This document shows, piece by piece, positions 35,362 to 44,200 of a stretch of DNA of 64,000 nt; positions within the stretch are counted from its first letter, which is position 1, and each line of letters starts with the position of its first letter. Location: positions 1 through 64,000 of the forward strand of contig NZ_BDBQ01000087.1 in NCBI RefSeq assembly GCF_001613065.1, read 5' to 3'. This DNA is from Nocardia miyunensis NBRC 108239 (lineage in GTDB: Bacteria; Actinomycetota; Actinomycetes; Mycobacteriales; Mycobacteriaceae). A program made the translations under genes and the position numbers. The notes under the pieces are model-generated. The model had not been told where the DNA came from, ran no database searches, and saw nothing but the letters and a program-made list of their open reading frames with translations.

Positions 35362-35377
35362 CGATCCACCCGCGAAA

Positions 35378-36058
35378 CTAGTTCCCGGCTTGGATGGCCT
35401 TGCGGCGCAAGGCTTCTACGGTCGCCGCGCGATCCGGGGTGCCGTACACCGCGGATCCGGCGACGAAACAATCCACGCCCGCCTCGGCGGACTGCTCGAT
35501 GGTGTCCATATTGATGCCGCCGTCGATCTCCACCACCAGACGGAGCTCGCCGGAGTCCACCAGACGACGCACGGCGCGGGCCTTGTCCAGCACGTGCGCG
35601 ATGAACGACTGGCCGCCGAAACCGGGTTCGACGCTCATCACCAGCAGAGTGTCGAAATTGCGCAGAATCTCCAGATACGGCTCGATCGGGGTGTTCGGCT
35701 TCACCGCCAGCCCGGCCTTACCGCCCGCCGCGTGAATATCGCGGGCCACCGCGACCGGGTCGTCGGTCGCCTCGGCGTGGAAGGTGACGTTGTACGCTCC
35801 CGCCTCCGCGTACGGCGGAGCCCACCGGCCCGGATCGGTGATCATCAGGTGGCAGTCCAGCGGAATGTCCGTCGCCTTCAGCAGGCTCTGCACCACGGGC
35901 AGGCCGATGGTCAGATTCGGCACGAAATGGTTGTCCATCACATCGACGTGCACCCAGTCCGCCCCCGCGATCTCCGCGGTGTCCCTGGCGAGATTGGCGA
36001 AATCGGCCGACAGGATCGAGGGCGCGATCATCGGGGCCGGGCGGTGGAAGTTCGTCAT
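35378..36058 (-). CDS. rpe: Ribulose-phosphate 3-epimerase
   Basis: A 226-residue TIM-barrel epimerase interconverting ribulose-5-phosphate and xylulose-5-phosphate in the pentose phosphate pathway. Seen: IAPSILSADFANL, WVHVDVMDNHFVPNLTIG (metal His and catalytic Asp), DCHLMI, VMSVEPGFGGQSF, and VEIDGGINMDT with the second Asp, then VAGSAVYG. The start is uncertain: the ATG at 36058 fits the family, while a GTG at 36103 adds 15 residues and sits exactly where a transcript from the TACACT box would begin. It diverges from rsbW. Confidence 0.95.
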   Translation of the reverse strand: MTNFHRPAPMIAPSILSADFANLARDTAEIAGADWVHVDVMDNHFVPNLTIGLPVVQSLLKATDIPLDCHLMITDPGRWAPPYAEAGAYNVTFHAEATDDPVAVARDIHAAGGKAGLAVKPNTPIEPYLEILRNFDTLLVMSVEPGFGGQSFIAHVLDKARAVRRLVDSGELRLVVEIDGGINMDTIEQSAEAGVDCFVAGSAVYGTPDRAATVEALRRKAIQAGN

Positions 36059-36102
36059 GGTGCGGGTGGCGGTCTCGGTGCTGGAGGTATCGGAGGCGGG
36101 CA

Positions 36103-36116
36103 CAGCGCGAAGTGTA
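36103..36116 (-). promoter_or_regulatory. Possible -10 box giving a leaderless rpe transcript
   Basis: Read on the minus strand, TACACT (36116-36111) lies seven bases before an in-frame GTG at 36103. That is the spacing of a -10 box to a transcription start, so the rpe message could begin at this GTG without a leader. No clear -35 is visible. Confidence 0.35.
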
Positions 36117-36221
36117 GCGGCCCGCGGTAACGTCCCCAGCCCGGCCGCCGCGGCCGCACAACGGTTTGCCTCGGCAACACGTTTGCGTCGTCGTCGAGTG
36201 CCGCAATTCGGGCACGGATTC

Positions 36222-36246
36222 GATTGTGGCCGGGTTATTTGGGTAG
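36222..36246 (+). promoter_or_regulatory. Possible SigF-type promoter of rsbW-sigF
   Basis: GATTG-N14-GGGTAG ends 10 bp before the rsbW GTG. The -10 half resembles the GGGTAT of mycobacterial SigF promoters; the -35 half (consensus GGTTT) is only a partial match. Autoregulation of this operon by SigF is known in mycobacteria. Confidence 0.35.
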
Positions 36247-36256
36247 CCTTCACCTC

Positions 36257-36679
36257 GTGATCAATATTTCGGCGGAACAGGGACTGCGCGGCACCCCGGT
36301 GGAGATCGGCGTGGCCGCGGCCGTGTCGCAACTCCCGATCGTGCGCGGGCTCGCCGAAACCCTGGTTCTCCTCAGCGATTTCACCCTCGACGAGGTGGCC
36401 GACGTCCGGCTCGCGGTCGACGAGGTGTGCTCGACACTGATCGGTCTCGCGGCCCCCGACACCACCCTGCAATGCCGATTCTCGGTCGGCGAGACGGATC
36501 TGGTGGTGCGCGTGCGCGGTATCGCCGCCGCGGAGGGGTTACCCGATCAGCGCAGCTTCGGCTGGCACGTGCTGCGCACCCTCAGCGACGAGGTGCAGGC
36601 CACGCAGGACCCCTATGACCAGGCCGCTTTCGGCTACCCGACGATCGTGGAGTTCCGGCGGGCCCGGGGGAAGGCATAG
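36257..36679 (+). CDS. rsbW: Anti-sigma factor, RsbW/UsfX type
   Basis: A 140-residue GHKL-fold serine kinase-like anti-sigma factor, resembling UsfX, which holds SigF inactive. Seen: SQLPIVRGLAETLVLLSDFTLDEVADVRLAVDEVCSTL (the N-box with Asp/Glu near residues 55-60) and the C-terminal GWHVLRTLSDEV. The GTG at 36257 has a very short leader. Its TAG stop shares its G with the GTG of sigF, so the antagonist and the sigma factor are made together. No anti-anti-sigma (STAS) gene is adjacent. Confidence 0.9.
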   Translation: MINISAEQGLRGTPVEIGVAAAVSQLPIVRGLAETLVLLSDFTLDEVADVRLAVDEVCSTLIGLAAPDTTLQCRFSVGETDLVVRVRGIAAAEGLPDQRSFGWHVLRTLSDEVQATQDPYDQAAFGYPTIVEFRRARGKA

Positions 36680-37602
36680 TGACCGGCGAGGACACCGTGT
36701 TCGAATCCGGCGATGCCGTGGAATCTCGTGACCCGCAGGCTCCGAAGGACACGGCTGCTGCCGGCAGCCGGGGAGCCGACGAGCCCGAGGCGACCACGAC
36801 CGAGGAGGAGGTGGCCGCCGACGAGGTCGAGGAGGTCACCCAGTCCGTTTCCGGATACGACGATGTCGCAATCCTTTTCGAGCGCCTCGCCGCCGCCGAT
36901 GAGGGCAGCGCGCAACGCGGCGAGTTGCGTTCCCAGCTGATCAGCCGGTGTATCCCGCTGGCCGATCACATCGCGCGCAAATTCAGTGGCCGGGGTGAGC
37001 CCTTCGACGATCTCACTCAGGTCGCGCGGGTCGGTCTGGTGCACGCGGTGGACCGGTTCGACGTCTCGCGGGGCTCGAACTTCCTGTCCTTCGCGGTGCC
37101 CACGATCATGGGCGAGGTGCGTCGTTATTTCCGCGACAACACCTGGGCGATGCGAGTTCCCCGCCGGGTCAAGGAGACTCATCTGCGCATCGGTTCCGCG
37201 ATCGACGCGCTGTCGCAATCGCTGGGCCGCTCACCCACCGCCAAGGAGATCGCCGCCGAACTCGACATCGATCCGGACGAGGTGACCCAGGCGGTCATCG
37301 CCGGTAACGCGTACCAGCCCAGTTCGATCGATGCGGTGTCGGTGGGCCGCGATACCGAAGCCTCGCTGCTGGACACCCTCGGCGAGGAGGAGTCCCAGTT
37401 CGACCGGGTCGAGGAATACGTGGCGATCCGGCCGCTGCTGGCCGGACTGCCCGAACGCGAGCGCCGCATCCTGACCATGCGCTTCTTCGAGTCGATGACC
37501 CAGACACAGATCGCCCAGCGGATGGGCATCTCGCAGATGCACGTCTCCCGCATTCTCGCGAAAACCCTTGCGCGCCTGCGGGAACAGACCTCCCGCGAAT
37601 AG
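36679..37602 (+). CDS. sigF: SigF-family stress sigma factor
   Basis: A 307-residue group 3 sigma factor of the SigB/SigF/SigG type. After about 55 acidic, disordered residues come region 2 (SRCIPLADHIARKFSGRGEPFDDLTQVARVGLVHAVDRFD, PTIMGEVRRYFRDN with the promoter-melting residues), region 3 (ALSQSLGRSPTAKEIAAEL) and region 4 (LPERERRILTMRFFESMTQTQIAQRMGISQMHVSRIL). It should direct a general stress regulon. Its GTG overlaps the rsbW stop by one base, giving coupled translation. Confidence 0.96.
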   Translation: MTGEDTVFESGDAVESRDPQAPKDTAAAGSRGADEPEATTTEEEVAADEVEEVTQSVSGYDDVAILFERLAAADEGSAQRGELRSQLISRCIPLADHIARKFSGRGEPFDDLTQVARVGLVHAVDRFDVSRGSNFLSFAVPTIMGEVRRYFRDNTWAMRVPRRVKETHLRIGSAIDALSQSLGRSPTAKEIAAELDIDPDEVTQAVIAGNAYQPSSIDAVSVGRDTEASLLDTLGEEESQFDRVEEYVAIRPLLAGLPERERRILTMRFFESMTQTQIAQRMGISQMHVSRILAKTLARLREQTSRE

Positions 37603-37776
37603 CGGTCCCCACGAATTGCCGGTTCGCCGACCGTATCGGTCCTCGTCCCGGCCCGAATCCGCCCGCGGCGCGGTGCCGCATCGGATGGTCGGGATCGACG
37701 CCGCGGTCGAGACAAGTCCGCTCGTGCCGTAGATTCAGGGCGATCATGATCACCGCGCCGAGGTGAGGTTGGTGAA

Positions 37777-39849
37777 ATGCTGTTGCCGTTCGATTCGCTG
37801 TACCGGCACGGGTTCGCGCGGGTGGCGGTGGCCGTGCCGTCGGTGCGGGTCGCCGATCCGGCGTACAACGCCGAACAGACTCTCGGGCTCGCGCGGCGGG
37901 CGGCCGCGGACGGGGCGGCGCTGACGGTGTTCCCCGAACTCGGGCTGTCCAGCTACACCGCCGACGATCTGTTCCATTCCGATGCGCTCGATTACGCCGT
38001 CGAGCAGGCGGTGCGGCGGATCGTCCAGGAGAGCATCGGCATCGAGACGGTTCTCGTGGTGGGTGCGCCGGTGCGGGCGCAGGGGCGGCTGTTCAACTGC
38101 GGGATCGTGATCGACCGCGGCCGGGTCCTCGGTGTCGCGCCCAAGAGTTATCTGCCCAATTATCGTGAGTTCTACGAGAAGCGGCAGTTCGCGGCGGCGC
38201 GGGAGGCGATCGAGGATCGCATCACCGTTGCGGGACAACGCGTTCCGTTCGGGACGGATCTGCTTTTCACCGCGACGAATCTGCCCGGATTCGTCTTTCA
38301 CCTGGAAATCTGCGAGGACGGCTGGGTTCCATTGCCGCCCAGCGGTTTCGCGGCCCTGGCCGGGGCGACCGTGCTGGTGAACCTGTCGGCGAGCAATATC
38401 GTCATCGGCAAGGCCGACTATCGCAGGCAATTGTGCGCCTCCCATTCCGCGCGCTATATCGCGGCCTATCTGTATTCGGCCGCCGGATACGGCGAGTCGA
38501 CCACCGATATGGCCTGGGACGGCCAGGCCCTGGTCTGCGAGAACGGCGAATTGCTCGCCGAGGGTGAGCGTTTCAGCGAAGAGCAGCAGCTTGTGATCGC
38601 CGATGTGGATCTGCGCCGGCTGGCCGCGGACCGGCTGCGGATGACCAGTTTCGCCGATACCGCGCACGATCACCGGGAACGGCTGGCGGGCATGCGGCGC
38701 ATCGATGTCGACCTGCCGGTGCCCGCCGACGCGGTGGCATTGCGGCGGGCCATACCTCGATTCCCTTATGTGCCAGCCGATTCCGCGATGCGCAACGAGC
38801 GCTGCGCGGAGGTGCATCACATTCAGGTGGCGGGCCTGAGCACCCGGCTGGCGGCGACCGGATCACAGCGCGTGGTGATCGGCGTCTCCGGCGGACTGGA
38901 CTCGACGCTGGCGTTGATCGTCGCGGTGAAGACGATGGATCGGCTCGGCCTGCCGCGCTCGAATGTGCTGGCGTACACCATGCCCGGCTTCGCCACCGGT
39001 TCGCGCACGCGCACCGACGCGCATCGGCTGATGCGGGCGCTGGGCGTAACGGCGCACGAGATCGATATCCGCCCCTCGGCCACCCAGATGCTGCGTGATC
39101 TGAATCATCCTGCGGCCGAGGGCATTGCGCAGTACGACGTGACCTACGAGAACGTGCAGGCCGGGGAACGCACCTCGCACCTGTTCCGCCTGGCCAATCA
39201 GAACGGCGCGATCGTCGTGGGCACCGGCGATCTGAGCGAACTGGCGCTGGGCTGGTGCACCTTCGGCGTCGGAGATCATATGGCGCACTACAGCGTCAAC
39301 GCCTCGGTGCCCAAGACCCTGATCAAGTATCTGATCGCCTGGGCCGTGCAAACCGGCGAACTCGGACCGGACGCGGACGAGGTGCTGCGCTCGATCCTGG
39401 CCACCGAGATCTCACCCGAGCTCGTACCCGTTGCGGCGCAGGATGATCCGGCGTCGCAGGATCAGCCCGGACAGAGTTCGGAGGCGGTGGTGGGCCCGTA
39501 CGAACTACAGGACTTCCACCTGTACTACCTGCTGCGATTCGGCTATCTCCCCAGCCGCATCGCCTATCTGGCCCGGCACGCCTGGTCCGACCGAACGCGT
39601 GGCGCGTGGCCGGATCTGATTCCCGAGGCCGATCGTCACGAGTACGACCTGCCCACGATCAAACACTGGCTCGCGGAATTCCTGCGCCGCTTCGTGCAGA
39701 CCAGCCAGTTCAAACGCTCCACGCTGCCCAATGCGCCCAAGGTCGGTTCGGGCGGTTCACTGTCTCCGCGCGGGGACTGGCGCGCACCCAGCGACGCCGT
39801 CGCGACCGCGTGGCTGGACGAGCTGGCCCGGAACGTCCCCGACGCCTGA
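37777..39849 (+). CDS. nadE: Glutamine-dependent NAD synthetase
   Basis: A 690-residue two-domain NAD synthetase. The N-terminal nitrilase-fold glutaminase (about residues 12-290) carries the triad Glu (FPELGLSSY), Lys (APKSYLPNYREFYEKR) and Cys (LEICEDGW). The C-terminal synthetase has the P-loop GVSGGLDST, MPGFATGSRT, and GTGDLSELALGWCTFGVGDHM. It makes NAD from deamido-NAD with ammonia channelled from glutamine. GAGGTGAGG lies upstream of the ATG. Together with pnuC at the other end of the window it serves NAD supply. Confidence 0.97.
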   Translation: MLLPFDSLYRHGFARVAVAVPSVRVADPAYNAEQTLGLARRAAADGAALTVFPELGLSSYTADDLFHSDALDYAVEQAVRRIVQESIGIETVLVVGAPVRAQGRLFNCGIVIDRGRVLGVAPKSYLPNYREFYEKRQFAAAREAIEDRITVAGQRVPFGTDLLFTATNLPGFVFHLEICEDGWVPLPPSGFAALAGATVLVNLSASNIVIGKADYRRQLCASHSARYIAAYLYSAAGYGESTTDMAWDGQALVCENGELLAEGERFSEEQQLVIADVDLRRLAADRLRMTSFADTAHDHRERLAGMRRIDVDLPVPADAVALRRAIPRFPYVPADSAMRNERCAEVHHIQVAGLSTRLAATGSQRVVIGVSGGLDSTLALIVAVKTMDRLGLPRSNVLAYTMPGFATGSRTRTDAHRLMRALGVTAHEIDIRPSATQMLRDLNHPAAEGIAQYDVTYENVQAGERTSHLFRLANQNGAIVVGTGDLSELALGWCTFGVGDHMAHYSVNASVPKTLIKYLIAWAVQTGELGPDADEVLRSILATEISPELVPVAAQDDPASQDQPGQSSEAVVGPYELQDFHLYYLLRFGYLPSRIAYLARHAWSDRTRGAWPDLIPEADRHEYDLPTIKHWLAEFLRRFVQTSQFKRSTLPNAPKVGSGGSLSPRGDWRAPSDAVATAWLDELARNVPDA

Positions 39850-39882
39850 GCCCATGTACCGTCCCCGTGACGAAGATCCGCG

Positions 39883-41223
39883 TTACCTCGTCGCGCCGGA
39901 CGCGGGCAGCTCCGGCAGCGCGGTCTCGTACAACCACCGGTTCCACAGCGGCCGCAGCGATGCGGTGCTGTAGCGCCCGGCGAGATCGGCGAAGTCCTCG
40001 CTGCTGACCGTCGAATGCCGGTAGCGCGCAGTCCATTCCCGCAGCAACCCGAGGAATCCGGGATCGCCCAGGGACAGCCGCAGGGCGTGCAGGGTCAGCG
40101 CGCCGCGCTTGTAGACCCGGTCGTCGAACATCAGCCGCGGGCCCGGATCACCGACCACGATGTCCTGCGGCGAGCGGGCGAGATTCTGCCGCGCGGCGCG
40201 GGCCATCTGGTCCGCGCTCGGACCGCCGCTGGCCTGCGACCAGATCCACTCGGCGTAACAGGCGAAACCCTCGTGCAGCCAGATGTCGCGCCACTGCCCG
40301 ACGGTCAGGCTGTTGCCGAACCATTGGTGGGCCAATTCGTGCGCGACCAGGCGTTCGGCTCCGCGCCGCCCGTCGCAGTGGTTCGCCCCGAAGATGGACA
40401 TCCCCTGCGCCTCGATCGGAATCTCGAGTTCGTCGTCGGTGACCACGACCGTGTACGCCCCGAACGGATACGGCCCGAAACGTTCGATGAACTCGGCCAT
40501 CATCTCGGGCTGGCGGGCGAAGTCGTGATCGAAGTTCGCCCGCAGCCGCGCGGGCAGGACCGCCTGCATCGGCACGCCCTCGTGCACCGAACCGACCCGG
40601 TACTTGCGATAGGGCCCGATCTGGATCGTCGCCAGATAGCTGGCCATCGGCTCGGGTTGGTCGTACACCCAGGTGGTCTGGCTGGCCTTGGTCTGTTTGC
40701 GGACCAGTTCGCCGTTGGCGACGGCGTAGTAGGGCGAGTCGGTGGTGATCGAGATCCGGTAGCTCGCTTTGGAACTCGGATGGTCGTCACACGGGAACCA
40801 GGACGCGGCCCCGTTGGGCTGACTGGCCACCAGCGCGCCCTCGGTCAGCTCCTCCCAGCCGACCTCACCCCACGGTCCGCGCACCGGGGCGGGCGTGCCC
40901 GTGTACTGGACCACGACGACCAGCGCGCCGCCCGCGGGCACCTTGTGCGCCGGGGTGACGGTGAGTTTGCCGCGATGGTGCGTGTACTTCGCCGCCTTGG
41001 ATCCGTTGACGAAAACCTTGGTCACACCGAGGGATTGCGACAGATCCAGCGCGAACCGCGGCTGCACCGCGGTGGTCACGGCGGTGATCGTCGCGCGACC
41101 CGAGAGCCGGTTGCTGGACACCTTGTAGACCAGGTCCAGCTCGTACCTGGAGACCCGATAGCCGCGATTGCCGTTCTGGGGCAGGTATTCGTCGATGGGC
41201 GGTGCGTAGAACTTGTCCGCCAT
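39883..41223 (-). CDS. M1-family zinc metallopeptidase coupled to the Pls gene
   Basis: A 446-residue gluzincin peptidase of family M1, much shorter than full aminopeptidase N because the C-terminal helical domain is missing. The N-terminal beta saddle is about residues 20-200. The exopeptidase site is changed: EAQGMSIFG at 271-279 stands where GxMEN is usual. Zinc ligands are HELAH (His295, His299; Glu296) with Glu318 in WLHEGF, the exact HExxH-x18-E spacing. No signal peptide or TM segment is seen, so it should act in the cytoplasm. Its ATG overlaps the stop of the upstream Pls-type synthetase gene (TGATG). Epsilon-poly-lysine producers encode an M1-type poly-lysine-degrading enzyme, so trimming or self-protection is the likely role. 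Confidence 0.9.
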   Translation of the reverse strand: MADKFYAPPIDEYLPQNGNRGYRVSRYELDLVYKVSSNRLSGRATITAVTTAVQPRFALDLSQSLGVTKVFVNGSKAAKYTHHRGKLTVTPAHKVPAGGALVVVVQYTGTPAPVRGPWGEVGWEELTEGALVASQPNGAASWFPCDDHPSSKASYRISITTDSPYYAVANGELVRKQTKASQTTWVYDQPEPMASYLATIQIGPYRKYRVGSVHEGVPMQAVLPARLRANFDHDFARQPEMMAEFIERFGPYPFGAYTVVVTDDELEIPIEAQGMSIFGANHCDGRRGAERLVAHELAHQWFGNSLTVGQWRDIWLHEGFACYAEWIWSQASGGPSADQMARAARQNLARSPQDIVVGDPGPRLMFDDRVYKRGALTLHALRLSLGDPGFLGLLREWTARYRHSTVSSEDFADLAGRYSTASLRPLWNRWLYETALPELPASGATR

Positions 41224-44200
41224 CAACGGCGCCCCTGCCGATCCGGCCACGGCGCGATCGGATTGCCCTGCCACCGGGTGGAATCGGGAACCGTATCGCC
41301 GCGCATCACCAGCGAGGCCGGTCCGACGGTCCCACCGGCCCCGATCCGGGCAGCGGGCAGCGCCACGCAGTGCGGGCCCAGCGTCGCCCCCGCCTCGAGT
41401 GTCACCGTATCCATGGCCATGATCCGATCATGAAACAGGTGCGTCTGCACGACACATCCGCGTTCCACCGTCGCGCCGTCGCCGAGCGTCACCAGATCCG
41501 CCTCGGGCAGCCAATAGGATTCGCACCACACACCGCGTCCGATCTTCGCGCCCAGGCCGCGCAACCAGATGTTCATCACCGCGGTACCGGTGGCCGCCCG
41601 CGCGAACCACGGCGCGGCAACGGTCTCCACGAAGGCATCCGACACCTCGTTACGCCAGACGAACGAACTCCACAGCGGATGTTCCACCTGGTCGATCCGG
41701 CCCACCAGCAACCATTTCGCCGTCACCGCGACCGCGCCCGCGAAAAGACCCGCGAAGATCAGGACCACACCGGAAACCAGTGCGGCGAACCAGTATCCGA
41801 CCGTCGCGGCCAACCAGGCCAGCGTGAACAGCACGCCCAGGCCGATGCCGAAGGTCACCATCACGGGAATCAACCGGCAGGTCTCCACGATGCCGCGCGC
41901 CATCCGCAGCCGCGCGGGCGGATCGAACGTGCGCGCGGTGTCGGAGTCACCGGCGGTGCGCCGCAACCGGACCGGGGGGCTGCCCAGCCAGGACGAACCC
42001 GCCTTGGCTTTCTCCGGCGCGGCGGACAGGACCGCGACCAGACCGTTCTTCGGCACGCGGCGGCCCGGCGCGGTCATCCCGGAGTTGCCGAGGAAGGCGC
42101 GCTTGCCCACCTTCGCCTCGCCGATGCGCATCCAGCCGCCGCCCAGCTCGTAACTGGCGATCATGGTGTCGTCGGCGAGGAACGCGCCGTCCGCGACGGT
42201 GGTGAACTTGGGCAGCAGCAGCACCGTCGAGGCTTCCACGTCCTTGCCGATCGATGCGCCCAGCAGACGCAGCCACACCGGCGTCAGCAGGCTCGCGTAC
42301 AGCGGGAACAGGAACGTTCGCGCGGAGTCCATCAGACGCTCGGTGGTCCACACCTGCCAGCCGACCCGGCTGCGGACCGGGTAGTAGCCGTCGTGCAGGC
42401 CGATGCTCAGCAGCCGCACCGCGATGACCGTCGCGACCGCGAAGACCGCCAGACTCAGCACCGTGGCGACCGGCAACATCGCGTACGCGTGTACGAGCGC
42501 GGCCGCACCCGTGCGATCGTCGCGAATCCACCACGCCAGCAGCGCACCGCCGACCGCCAGGCCCAGCACCGGCATGGCCGCCAGCGCCATCGAGGTCAGG
42601 CCGAAGACGATCACCCAGTGCGCGGCCCGCGCGGGCGTGCGCGGCGGCCACGGATGTTCGGCCTTACCGACCTTCACCGCGGGCGAACCCGCCCACTCCT
42701 GGGCCGCCTTGACCTTCCCGAAGACCGCCGAACCGGGCGCCACGACGGCGTTCTTGCCGACCACCGCGCCGGGCAGCAGCGTCGAGCGCGAGCCGATCAC
42801 CGCGCCCGCGCCGATCCGGACGCCGCCGATGTGCACCACGTCGCCGTCGATCCAGTGCCCGGCCAGATCGACCTCGGGTTCGACGCTGCAGCCGTCGCCG
42901 AGTTCGAGCATGCCGGTCACCGGCGGCAGCGTGTGCAGATCGACGCCCTTGCCGACCTTGGCGCCCAGGGCTCGCGCGAACGGCACCATCCACGGTGCGC
43001 CGGACAGGTTCTCCGCACCGCTGGCCTCGGACAGCCGCACCGCGGTCCACAGTCGCAGATGGACCGCGCCGCCGCGCGGATAGCTCCCGGGTCGCACACC
43101 GAACAGCAACGCGCGGGCACCGGCGACGCAGATCGTCATGCGCCCCAGCGGGGTGATGAACAGTACGAATGCCACCAGCAGCCACCACCACGACAGCACC
43201 GGCAGCCACGGCAGCGAACCGGACCAGCTGGCGATGTCGGTCACGATGCCGAGCCAGGTCAGCCACTGCAATCCGGTCAGCGTCGTCAGCGGCACCAGCG
43301 TGAGCACCTGCGCCCACTGTGCCAGGCGCGGTGTGGGTTTCACGAAACGCGGCAGCACCGCGGCAGCCGGTTCCGCGGCGTCGAGCCGCTCCGCGAGCGC
43401 GCCCAGCCGCGGATGATCGTACAGGTCCGCGACGGTCACCTCCGGAAAACGCTCGCGCAGCGCGGTCACCAGCTGCGCCGCCGACAGCGAGCCGCCGCCG
43501 AGGTCGAAGAAATCGGCCTGCGGGCCGGTGACCTCCGCGCCGAGAATCGAATTCCACAGTCCGGCAAGCCATTGCGCGGTGCCCTCGAGTTCGCTCGAGG
43601 ATTCGGGGGCCGAGCCCGCACCGGGCAGCGGCCAGGGCAGCGCGTCCCGATCGACCTTGCCCGAGGTCCGGGTCGGCAGTTCGCCCAGCACGGCCAGGCG
43701 CGGCACCAGGGGTGCGGGCAGCTGCTCGGCCAGCAGCGCGCGGGCAGCCTGAACGTCGAACTCCGGATTCGCGCTGGCGAGATATCCGACCAGAATCCGG
43801 TTGCCCGCCTTGGTGGTTCGCACCGCGCACGCCGCACCGCTGACGCCGGGCAGGTTCTGCAGCGCGGTATCGATCTCGCCGAGTTCGATTCGGCGGCCGC
43901 CGATCTTGACCTGATCGTCCGCCCGGCCCAGGAAGATCAGCGCGGTGCCGTCGAAACGGACCAGATCACCGCTGCGGTACGCCCGCTGCCAGCCGAGAGT
44001 CGGCATGGGCGCGTACTTCTCGGCGTCCTTGGCGGCATCCAGATAGCGCGCCAGGCCGACGCCGCCGATCACGAGTTCGCCCGAATCCCCCTCTGCCACC
44101 GGCCTTCCCGAGGCCGGGTCGACCACGGCCAGGTCCCAGCCGTCCAGCGGCAAGCCGATCCGCACCGGTCCCTGCCCCGTCAGCAGAGCCGCGCAGGCCA

